In this document: positions 7,865 to 14,098 of the stretch, piece by piece
Layout: the number at the start of each line of letters is the position of its first letter
Position numbering within the stretch: position 1 is the stretch's first letter
Origin: Coprococcus sp.
GTDB lineage: Bacteria; Bacillota; Clostridia; Lachnospirales; Lachnospiraceae
DNA length: 20,047 nt
Direction: 5' to 3'
NCBI GenBank assembly: GCA_016297325.1
Contig: JAEDGW010000041.1
Location: 1 to 20,047, forward strand
Program-made: the position numbers and the translations under genes
The notes under the pieces: model-generated
The model's input: the letters and a program-made list of their open reading frames with translations, nothing else
What the model was told of the DNA's origin: nothing
The model's database searches: none

Positions 7865-7893
7865 ATAATAACGCTTTAAGAGCTCAAAAACAA
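7865..7893 (-). promoter_or_regulatory. Putative promoter of the rnf unit
   Basis: On the minus strand, TTGTTT (7893-7888) and TATTAT (7870-7865) are separated by 17 bases, matching a sigma-A promoter. It lies between the terminator at 7923-7955 and the rnfC ATG at 7816, giving a leader of about 40 bases. The -35 match is moderate. Confidence 0.5.
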
Positions 7894-7922
7894 CCTAAAA
7901 GGGCTATATATTCTCAAATAAA

Positions 7923-7955
7923 AAATCTGGAAAAACATCTTATTTTTCCAGATTT
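7923..7955 (-). terminator. Rho-independent terminator after the Gx-transporter gene
   Basis: A perfect 13-bp stem pairs 7923-7935 with 7943-7955 (AAATCTGGAAAAA/TTTTTCCAGATTT), with a 7-base loop. A T-rich run follows on the minus strand. The TAA of the Gx-transporter gene (7940-7942) sits in the loop, so the last codons are part of the stem. It separates the apbE unit from the rnf unit. Confidence 0.88.
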
Positions 7956-8533
7956 GGCAGATTTTTTATAAGTACCGCTCCCGCTATTCCTATGCATACT
8001 CCGGCTATAGTTCCAGATATGCAGAGCACAGGAATATAGAGCATTATGTTGCCGCTTTTCATGAGTAATGCAGCCGCCATGACCTGCCCTGCGTTGTGGC
8101 TCACAGCACCTGTTATACTAACTCCGGTCACGCCAAACAGATCAAACTTTTTGCAGATCGTCATAACGATCAGACTCAGCACCGCACCGGCAAGGCTGTA
8201 CACCATCACCATCATATTGCCAAACAGCAGCGATGACAAAAATATCCTGACCATTGATACGATCCAGGCATCCCCGGCAGACATCCTGTACATCACAACT
8301 ATAGCAGCCAGATTTGCAAGCCCAAGCTTCACACCGGGAACAGCAATATTCACCGGTATTAAAGATTCAAGATATGAAAGCACCATGGCTGCTGCTATAA
8401 ACATCCCCAGATATGCGATTCTCGCCGCAGACCATCTCCTGTCATCAGACGGCTCACTTATATCATTTTCTGTTTTTTCTGCTAACTTATCATCCGTGGC
8501 CGCAGCCCTGTTTTTTCTTTCAAATGAATCCAT
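7940..8533 (-). CDS. Gx transporter family membrane protein (Hpre_diP_synt_I)
   Basis: The product is a 197-residue membrane protein. A charged cytoplasmic N-terminus of about 35 residues is followed by five or six helices. The motif PGVKLGLAN at 66-74 marks the family named Gx transporter or 'heptaprenyl diphosphate synthase component I', an ECF-S-like group. Despite the second name, an enzyme role is doubtful. Its neighbours, a NusG-domain-II protein and ApbE, are common partners in anaerobes and suggest a role in flavin or quinone-linked electron transfer, but the substrate is not known. GGAG lies nine bases before the ATG. It starts 37 bases after the NusG-II gene and ends inside a terminator. 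Confidence 0.85.
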   Translation of the reverse strand: MDSFERKNRAAATDDKLAEKTENDISEPSDDRRWSAARIAYLGMFIAAAMVLSYLESLIPVNIAVPGVKLGLANLAAIVVMYRMSAGDAWIVSMVRIFLSSLLFGNMMVMVYSLAGAVLSLIVMTICKKFDLFGVTGVSITGAVSHNAGQVMAAALLMKSGNIMLYIPVLCISGTIAGVCIGIAGAVLIKNLPNLEK

Positions 8534-8570
8534 GATCCAATCTCCATATATCTCACATCCGGTAAACGGC

Positions 8571-8951
8571 TTATTTCACATCATAATCATTCTTCTTGTC
8601 GTTATGAACTTCAATAACCAGTTTGTGGGGAAGACATGTAATGGTCTCACCCGACCGGCTCACCCAGCCCATGTTCACGCATATCCTATCCGGGCAGTCC
8701 GCCTCAGTCACGCGTATCTCTCCACCCGCCACTGTAACAGTATTGGTTCCTTTCCCTGTATCAAATACATAGGTGTCATCCTTTGTCATATCTATCGTCT
8801 GAACCAGGCTTCCATCTATATAGACCTCCGCCTCATTTCCAGGCTTTAGGTTAGTTTTTATCAAGATGAAACTTCCGGCTCCAATGACTATGAGCACCAG
8901 AAACAGTATTATATCCCGTCTTTTTATAAATTTGCCTTCTTGTCTGTTCAT
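8571..8951 (-). CDS. Membrane-anchored NusG domain II protein
   Basis: The 126-residue product has one membrane helix (about 14-32) and a small extracytoplasmic beta domain of the NusG_II (DUF1312) type. The usual C-terminal cysteines are present: C86 and C91 in CPDRIC, and C106 in ITCLPHKLVIEV. These could bind metal or form a disulfide. Despite the name, it lacks the NGN and KOW parts of the transcription factor NusG. It lies 11 bases downstream of apbE, with AGGTGG as ribosome site. Function is unknown; its steady linkage to ApbE and Gx-transporter genes points to extracytoplasmic electron transfer. Confidence 0.85.
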   Translation of the reverse strand: MNRQEGKFIKRRDIILFLVLIVIGAGSFILIKTNLKPGNEAEVYIDGSLVQTIDMTKDDTYVFDTGKGTNTVTVAGGEIRVTEADCPDRICVNMGWVSRSGETITCLPHKLVIEVHNDKKNDYDVK

Positions 8952-8962
8952 CTGATACCACC

Positions 8963-10018
8963 TTACCTGTCATCTGCAATGGTATATCCGGCACCGGTCA
9001 TATCAAAGCTGCCCTTTAGTCCATCGCTCACATACACACTCTTCTCATCGTCTATGATGATCGCCTCCGCACCAAAGCTGGCCACAAGCTCCATGGCATC
9101 ATCCCTGTCAAGCAGCATACAGAGCGTGGACAATGCATCGCTTGTGAGTCCGTCATCGCACACAACAGTTGCCGCTATAGTATGTGTCCACGCCGGATAG
9201 CCGGTATCAGGATCAAGTATGTGATGATATCTCTTCCCATCCTTCATGAAATACTTCTCATAGTCACCTGAGGTTGAGACAAACGCAGTCTCTCCGGCCG
9301 GAATACTTACCGTTCCAAGAACAGTGCCCTCCGAATTTCTGGGATCCTTCACCCCCACCTTCCAGCACTCTCCATCCGGCTTGCTTCCATAGACAACTAT
9401 ACTTCCCCCCAACGCTATACACGCACCTGTAGCATCAGAGTCCTTCAGATAGTCCGCCGCAAGGTCACATCCATAGCCTTTTCCCACGGCGCCAAGATCC
9501 AGCATCATGCCAGTATCTGCTATATTCACAAAGTCAGCGTTCACACTCACCTTTGTCACGTCAACTTTCTTCAGTGCTGCGTCTATGTCTGCCTTATCCG
9601 GGATGACTGATCTGCCATCTTCTATCCCCCACACCTCTGCCAGAGGTCTTATGGTTATATCAAGCTTATCATCCCCAGCCGCAGATATCTGCAATGTCCT
9701 GCCAATAACATCCGCCAGTTCATCGCTGACCTTGTAATCTTCTCCTACCTTATATCCTGCATTCAAAACTGCAAGTTCAGATCCGGCTTCCCGCCATGAA
9801 AGCACACTTTTGTTAAGAGTCTCCTCAGCATCTGCTATATCGTCTATGATACTGTCGCCATCTGAGCCATATACTGTAAATGATGCTGCAGTTCCCATCA
9901 CTATAGTATTCCTGGTATACTGAGTCTTCTGTCTGTTTTTCATTCCGGTCCATATCACCATAGCGACGACTGCCGCAGCACATAATGCTGCGGCACATAT
10001 TCTGATAACTTTATTCAT
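8963..10018 (-). CDS. apbE: FAD:protein FMN transferase ApbE
   Basis: ApbE splits FAD and attaches FMN covalently to a threonine in target proteins outside the membrane. The 351-residue protein starts with a membrane or signal segment (about 5-25). C13 is not in a proper lipobox, because Leu precedes it, so I read an uncleaved anchor. Motifs in order are LDLGAVGKGYGCD (173-185), ALGGS (202-206), STSGDYEKYF (248-257), HHILDP (265-270) and TSDALSTL (292-299). The last two carry the metal-binding and FAD-binding residues of the family. Likely targets are the two D-x-x-[ST]-x-A-T motifs in the RnfDG fusion nearby. It begins 13 bases after the RelA/SpoT-domain gene, so the two are probably co-transcribed. 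Confidence 0.95.
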   Translation of the reverse strand: MNKVIRICAAALCAAAVVAMVIWTGMKNRQKTQYTRNTIVMGTAASFTVYGSDGDSIIDDIADAEETLNKSVLSWREAGSELAVLNAGYKVGEDYKVSDELADVIGRTLQISAAGDDKLDITIRPLAEVWGIEDGRSVIPDKADIDAALKKVDVTKVSVNADFVNIADTGMMLDLGAVGKGYGCDLAADYLKDSDATGACIALGGSIVVYGSKPDGECWKVGVKDPRNSEGTVLGTVSIPAGETAFVSTSGDYEKYFMKDGKRYHHILDPDTGYPAWTHTIAATVVCDDGLTSDALSTLCMLLDRDDAMELVASFGAEAIIIDDEKSVYVSDGLKGSFDMTGAGYTIADDR

Positions 10019-10031
10019 CGTCCTGATACCT

Positions 10032-11828
10032 CTATTTCAGATATTCATCATGCACCTGTTCACGGAGTGAATATCTGAAAGATTTCTCATATTCTACATT
10101 CTCATTTATACTGTGGCTTACCTCTTCGAAGAAGCTCTGGTTGATTATGTCCATCGAGTAGAATATAGGATAATTGCTGTTCTTCTCCCACATCATAACA
10201 CCACCGTCAACGGATTCCTTACCATATTCATCCTCGTATCTCTTCTTACAGTCACCACTGCACAGATATACATGACAGAGTCCATTCAGAGTCTTCTTGA
10301 GCATATCCGTCCTCAGTATATAACCGTCGCAGTCTATCGCCCAGTCTGGTATCACATCAGGCTTCACGATCACTATGACAGGCATATGTCTGTCCGGACT
10401 TTCAACTATTTCACTCAAACTGTCATAGTCAATCTCCTCCGGACTTGTACCTTCTTCCATAACGATTCCGGCATCCACAAATCCCACCTGATTAAATATG
10501 TCCTTCATGAACTTTGGTCTGTTATAACGGCGCTCCTTCACATTGATGGTCTCACATATATTGTTCACCGTAAGATCATATATATCCCCGGCTGCCACCA
10601 TGTCCGCAGTTATATGCCAGATAACTCCGGCCTCTGAATTGCTTATATGCTGCAGATCCATATGGAAGCACTCCTCACTATGTGATATATACACCTTGTA
10701 ACCTATAGCGGAATAATCCACGTTCGCAAGTTCCTCCGGCATCTGTGGAAATACCATATTGATATGCTCTCTCACCCAGTTATAAATTATCTCACAGGAT
10801 CTGTCATATCCTGCCTTTGGAATTCCAACCTTGTGATTATATACAACATTCGGAACCATAGGTTTGATCTCTGTCTTGACCTCCGGTCTCACGGCAGGAA
10901 CAAACTGTTCCTTGTCAAGCAGCCTTGATATATAGTCATTGTGTACTATCTCTTTATTAATAAGATATATAACTCTGTCAGGCGTAAGCTCCTTGTGATA
11001 TTTCTTGTTGAGAAGGATCTCCACAAGTTCTCTCTTTGTAACCTGATGGAACTGAGCCACTATCTCCGGATTCTTGTCGAGATACTCTCTGAGTTCAGGC
11101 TTTAACGGATCCTGCGTGATCCTGAGCCTGTACTTACTCCTGATCGCATTCTCCCAGTTCTTCTCCTTGTACTGGGAATCATGTATGCTGTTGAAAATCT
11201 GCATGATGGACCAGTCGCACAGCTCAAGATTAGCTATGATACTGTTCATAACTCTGGACAGATCTTCATGCCCTGTCCACAGATCCGTCTCCTTGGAGTC
11301 CGAACCAAGTTTATACTTATAACGCATCTCATGCTCTATCTCATGCCAACCTTCGAACAGGACCGTTCTGAGCTGAACCTCAAATGTCTGATCAAACGGC
11401 TTGTTCCACACACTGGCCGGAATATTCCTCAGATATTTGCTCGGTATCCTGAATACACCGTTGCACTTCTGAGCTTCAAATTTGTTCTCCTCGTTCTTGG
11501 TCTTGGACCAGTTGTCAAGGAGGAATGTCTCCTCAAGTATCTTCTCACAGATATCCATATCTTCAAGGTAGAATAAGTTGATTCGGATACCTATGATATC
11601 CTGTATCTTTCTTCCACCTTCCTGCATGGAATACTTTCCTGTCTCAAGCTTGTGAAGCAGTGATGACTCGGATTTTATTCTGGATGTACTGTTAAAATAT
11701 ATACCTGCATTGTTGAGCTTTGTGACAAGTGTATTGAGAAGGCTCATCTTTACATTATTTATCTCTTCTATCTCCTGTTCCTGCAACAGCTTTTCTTCAC
11801 TGTTATAGTCGTAGATATTATAATCCAT
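10032..11828 (-). CDS. RelA/SpoT-domain protein with large C-terminal region of unknown function
   Basis: The protein has 598 residues. The N-terminal 190 or so resemble the (p)ppGpp synthetase domain: R50-x-K52 followed by SSLLHK, D77 in KIQDIIGIRI, E150 in EVQLRT, and W161-H-E-I-E-H-E-M-R-Y-K. The usual YxSxH motif that stacks the guanine is not seen; the region reads NGVFRIPSKYL (123-133). Activity may be altered or lost. No HD hydrolase, TGS or ACT domain is visible, so this is not a full-length Rel. Residues about 200-330 are charged and helical. Residues about 350-598 form a separate region that I do not recognise, with PVIVIVKP near 486 and LNGLCHVYLC near 517. GGTGA lies just before the ATG. 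It heads the apbE unit. Confidence 0.75.
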   Translation of the reverse strand: MDYNIYDYNSEEKLLQEQEIEEINNVKMSLLNTLVTKLNNAGIYFNSTSRIKSESSLLHKLETGKYSMQEGGRKIQDIIGIRINLFYLEDMDICEKILEETFLLDNWSKTKNEENKFEAQKCNGVFRIPSKYLRNIPASVWNKPFDQTFEVQLRTVLFEGWHEIEHEMRYKYKLGSDSKETDLWTGHEDLSRVMNSIIANLELCDWSIMQIFNSIHDSQYKEKNWENAIRSKYRLRITQDPLKPELREYLDKNPEIVAQFHQVTKRELVEILLNKKYHKELTPDRVIYLINKEIVHNDYISRLLDKEQFVPAVRPEVKTEIKPMVPNVVYNHKVGIPKAGYDRSCEIIYNWVREHINMVFPQMPEELANVDYSAIGYKVYISHSEECFHMDLQHISNSEAGVIWHITADMVAAGDIYDLTVNNICETINVKERRYNRPKFMKDIFNQVGFVDAGIVMEEGTSPEEIDYDSLSEIVESPDRHMPVIVIVKPDVIPDWAIDCDGYILRTDMLKKTLNGLCHVYLCSGDCKKRYEDEYGKESVDGGVMMWEKNSNYPIFYSMDIINQSFFEEVSHSINENVEYEKSFRYSLREQVHDEYLK

Positions 11829-11872
11829 TTCACCATTCCTTTTTTATGTGTTTGTTTTGCCCATTTAAAATT

Positions 11873-11881
11873 ATTATAACA
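11873..11881 (-). promoter_or_regulatory. Extended -10 promoter of the RelA/SpoT-domain gene
   Basis: TGTTATAAT on the minus strand is a perfect TATAAT (11878-11873) with a TG extension. It lies about 45 bases before the ATG. No good -35 is visible, as is common for extended -10 promoters. Confidence 0.5.
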
Positions 11882-11990
11882 TAGATATTGTGTATTTTGC
11901 TTAAAACATTATGAACTTTTTATAAAAATCAGTGCAATTCTTCTTATATAGCACCCACTTCATCCCTCAACATAAAATAATATACTCTTC

Positions 11991-12019
11991 TTGCGCAAAT
12001 TGGGGGTTATCTATATAAT
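11991..12019 (+). promoter_or_regulatory. Promoter of the ABC-F gene
   Basis: TTGCGC (11991-11996) and a perfect TATAAT (12014-12019) are spaced by exactly 17 bases. The start of transcription should fall near 12026, leaving a leader of about 69 bases. Confidence 0.7.
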
Positions 12020-12025
12020 TGTCTG

Positions 12026-12073
12026 TGTGCAAAGCACATTTATATATCTGATACAGCCCTCTTTGCGGCTGTA
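12026..12073 (+). promoter_or_regulatory. Structured 5' leader of the ABC-F gene
   Basis: Two hairpins are visible in the leader: TGTGC-AAA-GCACA (12026-12038) and TACAGCC/GGCTGTA (12052-12058 with 12067-12073, 8-base loop). The second lies ten bases before the ribosome site GAGAGG (12083-12088). No T-tract follows, so it is not a plain terminator. Leader structures regulate several ABC-F genes in Firmicutes; that this one does is inference. Confidence 0.4.
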
Positions 12074-12094
12074 CATACGAATGAGAGGTTAATT

Positions 12095-14029
12095 ATGATT
12101 TTAGACTGTCAGAACATCTGTAAAGCATTTGGCACAGATGTCATATTGGACAATATTTCATTTCATCTGGAAGAAAAGGAGAAAATGGCCATCGTCGGTA
12201 TAAACGGTGCCGGCAAAACCACTCTCCTCAAGATAATCATGGGCGAAGAATCCGCTGACTCCGGTCAGGTCATCATATCAAAAGACAGGACCATCGGCTA
12301 CTTGTCACAGTATCAGGAGAACAATCTGAACACCACAGTCAGGGGTGTCATGATGGACGCCCTGAAACCGATCCTGGAGCTGCAGGACAAGATGAGGGAA
12401 CTGGAACAGACCATGGAACATCTCTCTGGTGATGAGCTGCAGAAGACTCTGGAACTCTATAACAGATACACACATGAATTTGAATACAAAAATGGCTACA
12501 GCTGCGAGAGCGAGGCAAATGGAGTGCTGAAAGGTCTGGGCTTCTCAAAGGAGGACTACGACAGGCACACAGACTCCCTCTCCGGTGGACAGAGGACACG
12601 TCTTGCACTTGGACGTCTTCTCATGGTAAAGCCCGACATAATCATACTCGATGAGCCTACAAACCACCTCGATATGGAATCTATTTCCTGGCTTGAAGGT
12701 TTCCTTGCTTCATATCAGGGAAGTGTCATCATCGTATCACATGACCGTTACTTCCTCGACAAGATCGTCACCAAGATCGTCGAGCTCGACAACGGCCACG
12801 GCCAGGTATACGGCGGCAACTACACATATTTTGCACAGAAAAGGGCTGAGATCAGAGAAAATATGATGAAGGCATACCTTAATCAGCAGCAGGAAATAAA
12901 GCATCAGGAGGAGGTCATCACAAAGCTCAAACAGTTCAACCGTGAGAAATCCATCAAGCGTGCTGAGAGCCGTGAGAAGATGCTGTCAAGGATCGACCGT
13001 CTGGACAAGCCTACAGAGGTTGCCTCCGAGATGAGACTCACCCTGGAGCCTAACATACTGAGCGGGGAGGATGTACTCACTGTTGAACATCTGTCCAAGA
13101 GCTTTGGTGAACACAACCTTTTCACCGATATAGACATGGACATCAAACGAGGTGAACACGTCGCTCTCATCGGAGGAAACGGAACAGGAAAAACCACCAT
13201 CCTCAAGATGATAAACAAGCTTGTGCCAAAGGATTCCGGAGCCATCATCCTAGGCTCACGCGTAAAGATTGGCTACTACGATCAGGAGCATCAGGTACTG
13301 ACCATGTCCAATACCATATTTGACGAGATCAGCGACGCATATCCCGATCTGTCAAACACCCGTATCAGAAATGTGCTTGCAGCATTCCTGTTCACAGGTG
13401 AAGATGTCTTCAAAAAGATACAGGATCTCTCCGGTGGAGAAAGAGGACGAGTATCCCTGGCAAAACTCATGCTGTCTTCCGCCAATTTCCTCATCCTTGA
13501 TGAGCCGACAAACCACCTTGATATCACATCCAAGGAGATTCTGGAAAACGCCATAAGGAATTACACCGGTACGGTTTTATATGTATCCCACGACAGATAT
13601 TTCATCAACCAGACTGCTACCAGGATCATAGAACTTAAGGATAAGCAGCTCACGAATTATATAGGTAACTACGACTACTACGAATCACACAGGATCATTG
13701 GCAGCGATACATCTGGAAGTCCATTCACCTCTATAAGCGGTGGACATGAAGAAAAGCCGGCCCCAGCCGTATCCCAGGCAAAACTCTCCTGGCAGGAAAG
13801 CAAAGCCGAGGCTGCAAGGAAGCGCAAGAAAGCGAATGATATCAAGAAACTTGAAGAGGCGATAGAGAAGCTTGAAAACAAGATATCTGAGATAGATGAG
13901 CAGTTCCTGCTCCCTGAGAATGCGACAAATGTGGCACTGCTGAACAGTCTCACACAGGACCGTTCCTCTGCAGAGTCAGAGCTTGAAGAATTATACAGTA
14001 AATGGGAAACCCTCTCTGAAGAAGATTAG
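12095..14029 (+). CDS. ABC-F family ATPase (YdiF/Uup-like)
   Basis: The product is a soluble protein of 644 residues with two ABC ATPase domains and no membrane part, as in ABC-F translation factors that act at the ribosomal E site. Domain 1 has GINGAGKTT (35-43), LSGGQRTR (about 161) and LDEPTNHLD (about 186). Domain 2 has GGNGTGKTT (about 360), LSGGERGR (about 446) and LDEPTNHLD (about 469). The linker between them is long, helical and charged, as expected for the P-site interaction motif. A C-terminal coiled coil of about 80 residues (from about 560) matches the YdiF/Uup type rather than EttA, which lacks it. Length agrees with B. subtilis YdiF. A housekeeping role is more likely than antibiotic resistance, though the latter cannot be excluded. 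Confidence 0.93.
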   Translation: MILDCQNICKAFGTDVILDNISFHLEEKEKMAIVGINGAGKTTLLKIIMGEESADSGQVIISKDRTIGYLSQYQENNLNTTVRGVMMDALKPILELQDKMRELEQTMEHLSGDELQKTLELYNRYTHEFEYKNGYSCESEANGVLKGLGFSKEDYDRHTDSLSGGQRTRLALGRLLMVKPDIIILDEPTNHLDMESISWLEGFLASYQGSVIIVSHDRYFLDKIVTKIVELDNGHGQVYGGNYTYFAQKRAEIRENMMKAYLNQQQEIKHQEEVITKLKQFNREKSIKRAESREKMLSRIDRLDKPTEVASEMRLTLEPNILSGEDVLTVEHLSKSFGEHNLFTDIDMDIKRGEHVALIGGNGTGKTTILKMINKLVPKDSGAIILGSRVKIGYYDQEHQVLTMSNTIFDEISDAYPDLSNTRIRNVLAAFLFTGEDVFKKIQDLSGGERGRVSLAKLMLSSANFLILDEPTNHLDITSKEILENAIRNYTGTVLYVSHDRYFINQTATRIIELKDKQLTNYIGNYDYYESHRIIGSDTSGSPFTSISGGHEEKPAPAVSQAKLSWQESKAEAARKRKKANDIKKLEEAIEKLENKISEIDEQFLLPENATNVALLNSLTQDRSSAESELEELYSKWETLSEED

Positions 14030-14044
14030 TATCATAAAAGCATC

Positions 14045-14098
14045 AAAAAAGGAAGTACAGATACAAATGTTAAAAATATCTGCACTTCCTTTTCTTTT
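14045..14098. terminator. Bidirectional terminator between convergent genes
   Basis: GGAAGT-A-CAGATA (14051-14063) pairs with TATCTG-C-ACTTCC (14077-14089), with one A/C mismatch. The stem is flanked by an A-run on the left and a T-rich run on the right, so it can end transcripts from both the ABC-F gene and the wall-protein gene. The A/T tracts extend the stem by a few pairs. It touches the stop codon of the minus-strand gene. Confidence 0.88.

Larger units (their letters stand above)
11829..12094. other. Divergent intergenic region
   Basis: These 266 bases separate two divergent genes. They hold the extended -10 promoter on the left, the ABC-F promoter and leader on the right, and AT-rich sequence between (about 11905-11990). 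I see no gene, RNA or repeat in the middle part. Confidence 0.8.

Noticed and set aside
7940..8533. Reading the Gx-transporter gene as a true heptaprenyl diphosphate synthase subunit
   Set aside because: The protein is an integral membrane protein of ECF-S-like build and no prenyl synthase component II lies nearby.
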